Source: Cymodocea nodosa (lineage: Eukaryota; Streptophyta; Magnoliopsida; Alismatales; Cymodoceaceae). Taken from it: a stretch of DNA of 64,000 nt. Shown here piece by piece: positions 9,452-21,116 of the stretch. Below the pieces are notes generated by a model, which saw only the letters and a program-made list of their open reading frames with translations, did no database searches and had not been told where the DNA came from. The DNA lies in assembly GCA_036874045.1 (NCBI GenBank), contig CM072347.1, positions 1,118,501 through 1,182,500 of the forward strand. Direction: 5' to 3'. Position 1 is the first letter of the stretch, and each line of letters begins with the position of its first letter. Made by a program: the position numbers and the translations under genes.

Positions 9452-12407
9452 ATGAGTGCGATCGGAAAGGTACTCCCATTGCTCATCTGTGTTGCCCTTC
9501 TCTTGGCCAACAATGCAAGTGGTAGGCATCGTCACCTTGCAATAGAAAAAGAGGTATTAGATCTGAAGACCCAACTCGAATCCACAAGGAAGAATAGCAT
9601 CAAGACAATCAAGGTATTGTTTTCCTATTGTCCTTTTTTTTTTTTTTTTTTTTTAATTCCTGTGATGTTTTTATTTTGATATTTTTTTTAAGAAAATCCC
9701 CGACTTTTTAATTTATGGGGTGGAGGTATAAATATCAAAAGGAATACAAGTGGAGAGGACTAAACTAAAGTAGATTAGCTGCATTACATTTGGATTTAGT
9801 TCCAAGTTTTTCTTAATTTCTTAAAGATTCACATAATATGAAAGAATACTAAATATATATATGCTGTTGGTGTATTTGTTCTAGATATTGCTTTGGATGG
9901 GTACTTGATTAATCTGTGATGTTCTTTTGATGGATATTTAATTTTTGTGTCGTCATTAGAAGTTTTACCACTATTAAATGTTTTCTTTTACCGTTAGATC
10001 ACCTCACATCCATGCATGGAATTTTGTCATGTACAAGGGGTAAAACTCATAATGTGAGAGAATGATGGGAAATATTATTCTTGATGATGACATAAAAGAC
10101 ATTTTTACGATTTCGTTTTGCTTACACTTATTACATTTATATCCTCTTCGAAGAATGCTTTTGAAATCATTATTTTTTGAGATGTAATGCATGGATTCAT
10201 TCTACAGACTGCTAGCGGAGATGTGTACGACTGTGTTGACATCTACAAGCAACCGGCCTTTCTTCATCCAGAACTCAAGGACCATAAAGTGCAGGTTTAA
10301 GTTCACAAACAACTTCTTAATCAATTTTCTGGAGAAGTATCAGACGCATCATTAATTTATCACAACCATAGTTATATATACACGACATGCGTATTGATGA
10401 TCATGGTTGATTAATTGGTGAAGTATATATATCTCTATTGTTGTGATGCAGATGAAGCCGACGATCTTCCCAACAGGTCTGTCGACGGCCAATGATGGCA
10501 TCGAAGACGAGGTACAGTTCTCGTCGGAAGAGGTATGCCCTCAAGGGTCGGTGCCCATCCAAAGGCTCGACCTAGACATGTTGGCTAGAGACAAATTTGT
10601 GTTGGGCTCGAAGGCGATTAGCCCCCAAAAGGTCTACGAAGATGACTTCAGCAGATTCGTAAGTCTTCTCTAGCAATGGACATTGATTGTTGTAGTATAT
10701 ATACATTACAATTTTATTATATATGTGCATTTAGGAACATGGGGTTATAGACATTTAGGGTTAAACATGTTACGTGTTTATCGTACATTTAAAATGTTTT
10801 AAGTTAAAATATATTAATGATGAAGATTGTATATAAAATAAATAGATTTTTTTTTTTGTAAATGTTTATTTCAAATATGATTTTCATAGTTAACAGATTT
10901 TAAATTAATATACTAAACTATAAGATAAATTTGCATAGTATTTTTAATATGTAGTGAGTGTCTCCAACACAAATCTTCTAAATATATCTGTATATATGGG
11001 CACTTACAGACAAAAATTCTAAAATTACTTATATTATGGTTTGAATACATCAATTTAAAATCAATCAATGATAAGGATTGTATTTAAAACAAACAGATAT
11101 ATATATATAATTTCTTTGTAAATATTTATTTCTTTGAATTTAGAAGAGTTTCAACTCCAATGTGACATATTTCAGTGGGCGATAAGTACGACACATTCTT
11201 CCCAAGATGATGCATTCTACGGAGGTGGAGCAGCCATCAACTGTTATGCCATACCTAACGTTGGACCTCACGATAACAGCGCAGGCTTAATATGGATCAT
11301 GAACACTGACGTCGGCGCCGTTCTTAGGGCTGGCTGGCAGGTGGTTCTTCTTTACTCCATCAATCATGCATGCAACCTTGGATTAATCAATGTTGAAACC
11401 AGGAGAAATCTGCAAAGTGATGATATATATATGTATGTCTGTATGTGTGTATGATCCTGGTAATGTATGATTGTAGGTGAGACCTGGGTATTACAACGAC
11501 AACAAGACAAGGCTGTTCATTGAGTGGATAGTGAGCTCTTCTTTTCCAAACCATACTATTCAACAAAATGCGTGCATGATATATATATATATATATGTTT
11601 TACTGATTGATTAATTTGGTCTCTTGTATGTATTGATTATTGTTTCATGTATGATTGATCAGACAGGCAATGATAATACAGTGTGTGTGAACGATCAGTG
11701 TCCGGGATTTGTGGTGACGAATCCCACACCTATGCTAGGCTGGGCACTCACCCCTCTTTCAGTCTACCTGGGGCAACAATTTGTCACTAGGGTTTACATA
11801 TACATGGTTTGATTCTTCCTCAACCTGGCCTCCTTTACTTTTCGCTATCACGCACCTATTATTATTATTATATTGAAGAAATGAGACTGCATGTATGTAG
11901 TTAGAGTTGGAAATGATATAGAAACACATTAATTTAAGATTTATTAATTGATGAACTCTTGCTTTTATAACTACCGTTTTTGGCTCCTTAACTTTAATGC
12001 TGTTTTAATTTCATGCGTGGGTACGTACGTACGTGTAAAAGGACCCTGAAACAGGGAACTGGTGGTTCGCCGTGGGGAAGCGCCGGACGCCGGTAGGATA
12101 TTGGCCGAAGGCCATCTTCGACAACAAGTTCAACTACGCGAATCGGATAGACTGCGGCGGGTTCGTCTCCTGCGCTCCCAACAAGAGGTGCCCTCCCATG
12201 TGCAATGGCGTCTTCCCCGGCGCCAAGCGTGGAGGGTTCGACTGCGCATGCTTCGTCGAGGAGGTCCAGTTCTTCAACATGCGTGGCGTTGCTTTTAACA
12301 TCAGCAAAGTTGAGATGATGAGTCACGTCACCGATGCTGCCTTCTCCACCGTCGGCAATTTCCAGGACGACAGCCATGGCTTCACCTTTGGAGGACCTGG
12401 CTTTTGA
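9452..12407 (+). CDS. Neprosin-like secreted protein, gene B (7 exons)
   Basis: Exons: 9452-9613, 10208-10294, 10452-10658, 11176-11340, 11477-11530, 11663-11806, 12042-12407. All junctions are GT-AG and all introns phase 0; the protein is 394 aa. Residues 1-24 are a hydrophobic signal peptide (VLPLLICVALLLANNASG). Exon 2 (55-83) is the neprosin activation peptide (YDCVDIYKQPAFLHP). Exon 3 has CPQGSVPIQR, matching the family CP.GTVPIRR. The neprosin domain runs from about 153 to the C-terminal FTFGGPGF. Known neprosins are glutamic peptidases with one Glu in an 'IEVGW' motif and one in 'GGE'. Here these read VLRAGWQ (Arg203) and CGGFVSC (Phe314), so proteolysis is unlikely. The ATG was chosen because it opens the conserved signal peptide; further upstream in-frame sequence is poorly conserved. 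A secreted non-catalytic role is inferred. Confidence 0.9.
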
Positions 12408-12783
12408 TCCGTCATTAGTTAATTAGCTAGGACTTTCTTATGGACATTGGCTTTTTAACTAACTACTTAGCTAGAGTAAAAATTCTCTTCTGTATATGTT
12501 TCCTGGAAGGCAGCCAAGTTTTCAACTTTGAATGACTTGCTTATTAATTTTTAGCCACGTACCATTTTTCATTTCCTATATATATACCTTCTTCCAACGT
12601 CTGTGAGTAATCTAAACAAGAAGATGTTGCTCTTTGTTAGGGGTAGATTAAGTTTTATTAATTTTGTTTCATCCTTGATTCCTATCTTCCACCTCTCATT
12701 CTTGCATCTAACTTTCAGGCTTCCAAAGGCCATTGATAAAATAAGAAAAAAAAAGAAAGGTTTCATCACAATGGTCGACCTAT
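12408..12783 (+). other. 3' flank of gene B
   Basis: Non-coding flank that diverges moderately from those of A, D and E. At 12510-12540 it keeps a weaker version of the terminal-codon echo (CAGCCAAGTTTTCAACTTTG). From about 12583 (ACCTTCTTCCAACGTCTG) it matches 29430 onward. This shows that the duplication carrying C and D includes the end of the preceding gene's flank. Confidence 0.6.
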
Positions 12784-13271
12784 ATATTATTTATTTATTT
12801 ATTATTATTTTTTTCCTCGTACATGTTAAATACTAGGAGTATCCATAAAAATAATAACATGTGAGTTTTAATGGACACTCAAACAGCTTGATATACACTA
12901 AGAATATCTAAGAAGTTGAAATCTTATAAGAGGCCTTGTTAGGCCTTAATATAGTAGATTTTTCCAAGTATCACATACTTTGTTTTGCATAGATTTCCAA
13001 CTAGTAAGGGGTATCCTAAGTGGCCTTATCCACCAACTTGGTTTGAGATTACTGACTAAGACAAAACTTGCAATATTGACATGTGGGTTGGGTAAGTGGT
13101 GCACATACTTATAGCTTGCTAATGTTTGAGAAGAACCAGCACTACTGTCCATAGGCACTACACAAGAACTTCTTAGGTGGTCATCCATCCTGGTTCTACT
13201 CCTGCTCAAACACAATTAACTCCAAAATTCTTACAGGAGTGATTACTTGATAGTAAGTGTAAATGCACCTT
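12784..13271 (-). mobile_element. 5S-rRNA-derived insertion (Cassandra-type TRIM or 5S-SINE relic)
   Basis: This segment of about 488 bp is absent from the otherwise collinear DNA upstream of D (29631), where GACCTATATATCATTTAATTG is continuous. Short TATATAT stretches flank it. On the - strand, 13135-13225 reads GGAGTTAATTGTGTTTGAGC, then AGGATGGATGACC, then GAAGTTCTTGTG. This follows the 3' two thirds of plant 5S rRNA (GGAGTTAAGCGTGCTTGGGC, AGGATGGGTGACC, GAAGTCCTCGTG), including the internal Pol III promoter region. The left end (12784-12815) is TTATTTATTTATT-like, which would be an A-rich tail if the element is a - strand SINE. Cassandra elements, which carry 5S sequence in their LTRs, are the main alternative. 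No intact 5S gene is present. Confidence 0.65.
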
Positions 13272-15361
13272 ATATATCATTTAATTGATTGAAGCACCCT
13301 TTGCTGACCTAAAAGATGTGGAGCCCTTAGACGTTATCAATATCAAAACTTTTCCTTGGCACTTAAAAGAAAACTAATTTGGCATTTTTTTTGTAATGGC
13401 ATCAAACCCCTTTGGTGTGATATTATTCTTGGAAATAGTGGCATTAGCCCCATCTTAAACAAAAAAATGCAAAAGCTTTCTCAAATTGGAGTATTATTAC
13501 TAACGTCTTTCTTAGCATTCTAACTTTTCTGCCTTTTAAGTGGTCAATGGCAATTCTACTTTATTTTAGGATTGTGTTTGATATCAAAGACTTAAGTTGA
13601 ATTATTTATTTTGATGTCTATTACATGCATTTGCTTGGAACAGAAAAATGAGAGTAACTTCGGCCTTGAATGTTTTTTTCGTAATAGTAGAAGCTTGTCT
13701 GTCTCCCTTACAGAACAAACCCACAATTCTTTTCTCAATTATGTCAGCTTCTATTTTCAGATGAAAATTACTTGAGATTCATTATAATGGAACTAATAAA
13801 TATTTCTCAATACTAAAAATATCGAAGAAAGGCTTCCATTTTGGTAGATCAAAATTTATACATTTGTCAGATACTCCTTAATTTGTTGGATTCCAAATAG
13901 ACACAGCAGAGACACTCTACTAAGTTCGAAATTTTTGATTTTCATTAAAAAAGAATTTTTGATACAAACTTTTAAATTTTATTCAAGTAATATAAAACTA
14001 TTTTGTAAATATAAAAAGCGTTGGCCACGAAAGGACAATGAATCGACCTTAAAATAGTCATCACGAGCTTGATTTTCCCCTAATTCACAACACACTGCAC
14101 TCCTCTTTCACCTCTCACATCTTCAATGGACAGTTGAAACTCATCATCTGAAGCCACAAATTGTTGCCCATGTCCCAATTCCATAATTCTTCCTTCACAT
14201 TTAAAATTAAAAGTAACATAAAAAGTCAATAGTATTTGACAAATCCTGTTGTTGATGTGCATTTTGGCATGGGTTTCACTTGCATTAATTCTTAATTCAA
14301 CAATTAAATTTTCCAATCAATAGCGTTTTTTTTCGTAATTGAACATGATGCACATAATTGTATATGCGAAATATATTTTACATCCATAAATACTTTCTAA
14401 TTCCATTGGCAACTAAAATTTCTATTTAAATTTAATTTATATAATGTTGAAAGACTAAAATATTTTAAATTGTTCAAATCATGTGAAATACTAGTAGTAT
14501 AGACAAGTGTTGGCCATGACAAAAGGGTTTTGTTGGAGATATTCAAGCACATTTGTAACAAATTAATTAATATTGCCAAGTCAAAAAGAAGTTGAGACTA
14601 TTATTCATGTAATTATGTCCATATCATCAATATTTTTAATAACAAAGTACATGTTTTTCTACTCATTCAGAAAGAAAATTGGTAATGGAGATATTTGTGG
14701 TGATGAAAACTTTGCAACGCATTCATGGGTGTTTTGAATTATCAAAGGTAGACAATAAATGACAGCATGGCTAACATTTTGTAAATATACATTGAGAGAA
14801 ACAAATTATTTTACTTGTTCCAACTAAATCATAATAGATTATGGAGAAACTTGTGCGATTGTACAAATTTTGGTTCCTATAAAATATGAGAAGGAGAAGA
14901 CTAGGGCATCATTCTAACGTTGGTTGACTAATTCAAGCATATCTGTAACAAATTAATATTGCCAAGTAAAAAAGAAGTTAAGAATATTATGCATGTAATT
15001 CCATATCATCAATATTTTTAATATAATAATGCATGTTGTTCTACTCATTGGAAAAGAAAATTGCTAATTAATGGAGATATTTGTGGAGATGTAAAATTTG
15101 CAACTCATTTATGGGTTTTTTGAATTATCAAATGTATTATGTATACAAGAAATGACAACAAAGCCAATATGTTTTAAATATATACTGAGAGCAATGAATC
15201 GTTGTACCTGGTCAAACTAAATCATAAAAGATTGGTGGAGAAACTTTTGGGATATTAATAAATTTTGGTTCCTATAAAATATGAGGAAGGGCAAGCCGGA
15301 AAATGCATCATTCTAAAGTTTGGTGAGTCAGTCATCTGTGGATTGTGTTGGAGATTCTAGG
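13272..15361 (+). promoter_or_regulatory. Upstream region of gene C with duplicated core promoter
   Basis: Collinear with 29632-31719 upstream of D. It includes a 154-bp segment (14017-14170) missing upstream of B and a 390-bp tandem repeat of the promoter. A first TATA box lies at 14878-14886 and is no longer followed by a coding exon. The functional one is TATAAAAT at 15273-15280, with TGAGTCA at 15324-15330 and the ATG at 15362. No protein-coding gene is credible within it. Confidence 0.65.
14541..15320 (+). repeat. 390-bp tandem duplication of the core promoter (gene C)
   Basis: Unit 1 begins at 14541 and unit 2 at 14931, both with ATTCAAGCA. Both contain AATATTGCCAAGT.AAAAAGAAG, TCCATATCATCAATATTTTT, GGAGATATTTGTGG and TTTTGGTTCCTATAAAAT. 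The first unit ends inside the leader (GACTAATTCA). The same structure with the same 390-bp period is found upstream of D (30900 and 31290), so it predates the C/D duplication. Confidence 0.8.
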
Positions 15362-18273
15362 ATGGGTGTGATCCGAAAGGTACTCCCATTGCTCATCTGT
15401 GTTGCCCTTCTCTTAGCCAACAGTGCGAGTGGAAGGCATCATCGCCTTGCAATCGAAAAAGAGGTAGTAGATCTGAAGATCCAACTCGAATCCATAAGGA
15501 AGAATAGCATCAAGACAATCCAGGTATCGTTTGCTATTGTCCTAGTTCTTTTCGATGTTGGTATTGTTTTTACTTAGATGTTATTAAGAAAATCTCTGAT
15601 CTATTTATGCAATGGAGGTGTTAAGTATTAAAAGGAACACAAGTGAGGAAGTCTTTCTTTCTTAAAGATTCACATAATATGAAAGAAGACTAACTACACT
15701 ATATTTATATACACTTCTGTTAGCGCATTTGTTTTAGATGATTGCCTTGGATGAGTAATTGATGTTCTATATGTTATTTTGATGCATATTTTTTGGTGTC
15801 AACATCGGAAAATTTGAATGTTTTCTACTATTTTTTCTCCTTGCATTCCTGAAATTTTTTGTCTTAATTGTGTACAAGGTGTAAAATTCATATATATGAA
15901 GGAATAAAAGGAAATATTCTCGATGATGACTTCAAAAACAAACATTTTTGTGATTTCATTTTCTTCGCACCTATTAGATTTATATCCTCTTTGAAGATAG
16001 CTTTTGAAATTAAGCATTATTTTTGAGATGTATTTTATGGATTCATTCTACAGACTGCTGGTGGAGATGTGTACGACTGTGTTGACATCTACAAGCAACC
16101 AGCCTTTCTTCATCCAAAACTCAAGGACCATAAAGTGCAGGTTTAAGTTCACAGAGAACTGCTTAATCAATTGCTAGAGTAGTATCAGACACATCATTAA
16201 TTTATTAGAACCATATATATATATAGATGACATGCATATTGATGATCATGGTTGATTAATTAGTGAAGTATATATATCTCTATTGTTGTGATGCAGATGA
16301 AGCCGACGATCTTCCCAACAGGTCTGTCGACGACCGATGATGGCGTCGAAGACGAGGTACAATTCTCGTCGGAAGAGGTATGCCCTCAAGGGACGGTGCC
16401 CATCCAAAGGCTCGACCTAGACATGTTGGCTAGAGACAAATTTGTGTTGGGATCAAAAGCGACGAGTTCGCAAAAGGTCTTGCAAGATGACGTCAATGAA
16501 TTCGTATGTGTTCTCTCTAGCAATGAACACAGATTGTTGCAGTAGATATACATTAAATTTTTAGTATTTAAATATGTATTCGGGAACTTGTGGTTGTAGA
16601 CATCTTCAGTTAAAAATATTATATTTTTTCATTTTCAACTTAAAATCTATCAATAATAAAAATTGTATTTAAAATAAATTGAAATTATTTCTTTATATGC
16701 ATTTGTTTCAAATGTAATCTTCACAGTTAATAAAATTTTAATTAATATATTTAAACTATAAGATAAACATGCACACCATTTTTAGCTATGAAAGAGAGAG
16801 ACATTTGAAGTATTCATGTCATAGTTTAAATATATCAATTTAAAATTTATTAACGATGAAGATGACAATTTATTATGGTAAAAGCAGATGTAATTTCTTT
16901 GGAAATATTTATTTCAGATATAATATTCACCGTAAATAGACTTTAATTACAGTGATATATCTAAATTGTCTGATAACTCGGAGATATTCAACCGTATGTT
17001 GCAATCTGATATTTTAGTGGGCGGCAAGTATGACAGCACCTAAAAAAGATTTGAGGTTCTACGGAGGTGGTGTAGGCATCAACATTTATGCCATACCTGA
17101 TGTTGAGCCTGGCGGTAACAGCGCAGGGTTGATATGGCTCACCAAAGATGACGCCGGCGTGAATATTAGGGCTGGCTGGCAGGTGATTGATCTTATATTA
17201 CTCCATCAATCCGAATGCAACGTTGTATTAATCAATATTGAAGACAGAAGAAATCTGCATGGTGGTGTGTGTATATAGTATGTATTTATATGTGATCCTG
17301 GTGATGTGTTATCGTAGGTGAGACCTGGGTATTACAACGACACCAAGACAAGGCTTTTCATCCAGTGGTCGGTGAGCCCTTGCTTTCTTCTTCTTCTTCT
17401 CCAAACCATACTTTAACTTTTCAATTACGAAATACATGCATGATATATATATATATATATATATATGCTTTTTTGATTGATTGATTGGTTTGTTCTTGTA
17501 TATGTAATGATCATTTCATGCATGATCGATTAGGTGGACGACGATAATACAGTATGTTCGAACGCCGAGTGTCCGGGGTTTGTGTTGGTCAATCCTTCAC
17601 CTGTTCTTGGTTTGGCCATCATCCCCCTTTCAACCTACTTGGGGATACAATACGTTGCTAGGTTTTACATATACATGGTTTGATTCGTCCTCCATCTGAT
17701 CAGTAGCTTTACATTTCACTGCCACGCACCTATCATTATTGTTATTATTATCTTGGAGAAATGGAACTGCATGTATGTACTTAAACGGTTAGAAATGGTA
17801 CAGATAATATTAATTCTAAGATGAACCCTTGCTGTTATGACTACCATTGGTGTCGCCTTAACTTTAATGTTGTTTTAATTTCATGGGTACGTACGTACAT
17901 GTAAAAGGACCCCCATACAGGGGACTGGTGGTTCGCCGTGGGTAATCGTCGGCTTCTGGTGGGGTATTGGCCGAAGGAGATCTTCAACAACATGTTCAAC
18001 TACGCGAGAAAGATACAGTATGGGGGGTTCGTCTCCTGCGCGCCCGCCAAGAGGTGCCCTCCCATGTGCAACGGCGTCATCCCCGGCGCTATCCGCGACG
18101 GGATCAGCTGCTCATGCTTCGTCAGGGAGGTCCAGTACTACAACGAGATTGGCGATTTTTTTAACCACACCGGAGGTGACATGAACACAGTCGTGACCAA
18201 TCCCGCATTCGCTTCCGTCGGCAATTTCCGGGAAGGCATTCATGGCTTCAACTTTGGAGGACCTGGTTTTTGA
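15362..18273 (+). CDS. Neprosin-like secreted protein, gene C (7 exons)
   Basis: Exons: 15362-15523, 16054-16140, 16297-16503, 17018-17182, 17318-17371, 17534-17677, 17908-18273. All introns are phase 0 and the protein is 394 aa. A signal peptide (VLPLLICVALLLANSASG) is followed by the activation peptide in exon 2 (VYDCVDIYKQPAFLHPK) and the neprosin domain in exons 4-7. The first catalytic position reads VNIRAGWQ (Arg203) and the second YGGFVSCAPAKRCPP (Phe314), so neither expected Glu is present. The frame is intact and the splice sites are preserved. C is the closest relative of D. Relative to B and D, intron 1 lacks about 48 bp (a region equivalent to 32010-32058). The 3' flank is cut after about 43 bp by the nested retroelements starting at 18317, which may affect polyadenylation. 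A non-catalytic secreted role is inferred. Confidence 0.9.
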
Positions 18274-21116
18274 TCCATCGTTAATTAGCTAGAACTTTAT
18301 TTCTTACGGTTATTTGAACATTATACAAATTTATGTTTTTGTTTTTATTTTCAAATGTTATACTTTTGTTTTTTGACATTTGTAAAATTTTCTATTAAAG
18401 TTTATTGTTCGATCATGTGACTTGATATTTCACCGTACAAAATATATTTTAATGTTGTTTTTTCTTGTAAAATAAATTAAGAAGAAATGTCTATTGATAC
18501 CAAATGTCTTCGAGGACTAAATTTAATAAAAACATATTTCTTGTTATTTAAGAATAGTCTAACATTATTATTTATAATCTTATTATATGTAAGTACTATT
18601 AATTTATCATTAATTTCATACTTACTTTACTATTATTTATATTTATTTTATTTTAAGATGTATTATAACCAAGACCAAATCAATATTTATTAGATATGAA
18701 TTCATTTTGGTCATGTTCATATATTTTAGTAAGATTATACCAAGATTTTGTACTTAGTATTTAAATTTTTATTACATACAAAATCTTTTTCTTCGCAAGA
18801 ATTTTTAGATAAAGAACATGTAGAAATAACAATCGAACTATTTTCCTTATATTGAATTTCATGCTCAATTTTTTAAATTTCCTAATTACTACAAGTATTT
18901 GAGATTTTAGAAATATTAGTAATTGAATTTCCAAAATAAGAAACAAGATTTTAGAAACATTAATAATTGTGTCAAAAGTACAATTAGACAAATCACATTG
19001 AATTATATTATTAATGCATCATTCATCCCATGAAATTCCTACTTCTACATAGTTATTACATTGTTTTATAATAAAAGGAATTTTAGTATTTGATTTGCTT
19101 GAACTACAACTAATAAATCTTTTGTTGACTTGAGATTCAAGATATTTAGGATAATCAAATCTTAAGCCAAATTTATATAACACCCTAGGAGTACTAGTTA
19201 GTTTATCTAACTTAGTTTGACTCTTGTTTTCTTAGTTTTAGTTTTTCAACTTCTAACTCAATATCATTTATATTAATTCTTAGTTGTTCATTTTTAGATT
19301 CTATTTTTAATTTCTCAGCATTTATATTCTGTATTTGTTTATGTAAAACAGATTCATTAAATCTAAATTTATGCAAATTAGTAGCATGTTTTTCATTATA
19401 ATATTTAATTTTTTCTAAAGTTGTAGATAGGAAACAATTTTTTTCTTCCACAATGGACAAAGAATTTCTGATATTCTTATTTTCCAGTTTACAAAATTTA
19501 AGTTTATGCAATAATGCATTATAAGCATATAATAATTCAGCAAAGTCAAAATTTAAATGATTTTCAAAATCAGAAATTACCTCAAACTCATTTTCCATGA
19601 AGCACATGTTGGCAATATTTTCTAATGCTTGTTTTTCTTCTAAATGAGAGGATTTTGATGATGATTCCTCAGATTTAAACTCTTATGACGTACCATCCTA
19701 AGTGACTTTCAAAGCATTTTTCTTACAAAGTTTTTTTTTACTTTTTCGAAGCATTCTTCTTCTAATTTGTTTTACTTTGTTTTTCATTTTTCCTTATAGG
19801 CTAATCTGGAGAAAGATGTCTAGATTTTTTACAATTATAACATACATACTTTCTAGATGAAAAATCTTTTTCATTCAAAGATTTTGATATTGAGGGCTTT
19901 TCCTTTTTGTTCCTTTGTTGTCTCCTAGCTTTCCATGCTTTATTGAATTTTCTAGTCAATAAAATCAAGTCCTCATCAAATCAGTTCAAATATTAGAATT
20001 TGAATTAATTTCAAAGGTAATCTTTTTCTTCAATTTTAATTTATTATGACTTAGGAAATCCTTTAATTGAACTTCATAAGTAGTTAAATTTTTTATAAGT
20101 TTATTTATAGTATAAATATTTAAGTCCCGTGATTCCTCAATTGAAGTCACTTTCTGAGACCATTTAGAACTTATGGATTTGAGAATTTTTGTCACCAAGT
20201 CCTTCTGTTCAAAATTTTTTCCTAGGAATTTTAAAGAATTTATTTTATCTAGTAATCTAGAAAACATCTTAGAAATACTTTCATTATCATGCATCTTAAA
20301 GAGTTCATATTTATGAATTAACATATTAATCTTAGTTTCTTTAACTTGAGAATTACCTTCATAAGAAACTTCTAATGCATATCACACCTTATAAGTAGAT
20401 TTATATATTGACACTTTATTGAATTGTGAAAGGACCTTTGAATTTTGATAATATAAAAAACCTATGTGAGGAGCTTATGTGTTTCAACAGATACAGATGA
20501 AGAGTTAAAACAAATAGTAGTCAAACAGACTAGATGATTGCTACACAAGAAATCTAGAAGAAATCATTAAGTTGTAGGACAATCGGAAGGTTTCGCACCT
20601 AATCCAAGCATATCGAAAGGTTTTAGGTGAAATAGTCTGAAAGAAAAGGAATTTCGGAAGGTTTTAGGTGAAACAGTTGAAAGACAGAAAAAATGTTTCA
20701 TAAGGTTTCAAGTGAAATAATCTGAAGGGAAAAGAATTTCGGAAGGTTTCAAATAGTAAACTAAAACTAAGAAAATCTCACATGTAGAACTTAAAGTTTC
20801 ACGTGACAAGCAAAAAGGTAATTGTTCAAGAAGTTGGACACTTTCAGAAGGTTTTTCGGAAGGTTTCAAGTGAAACTATCCAAAAGACAAGTGTGTTTGG
20901 AAGGTTTCAAGTTAAATTGTCTAAAAGTTGAATTAAAACAATTGAATGACAAAAAGGAAGGTTTCAGGTGAAACTATTTGAAAGACAATTTTGCTTGGAA
21001 GATTTTCAAAAGATTTCAAATGAAACTATCCAAAAATGAAGTACTTTCGGAAGGTTTCATTTTAAGTAGTTTGGATTTAAAGAAACTTCATGTGATGAAT
21101 TTAAATATTTACGTGA

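Noticed and set aside
13135-13225. Functional 5S rRNA gene
   Set aside because: Only part of the 5S sequence is recognisable, with many substitutions, and it sits inside a transposon-like insertion.
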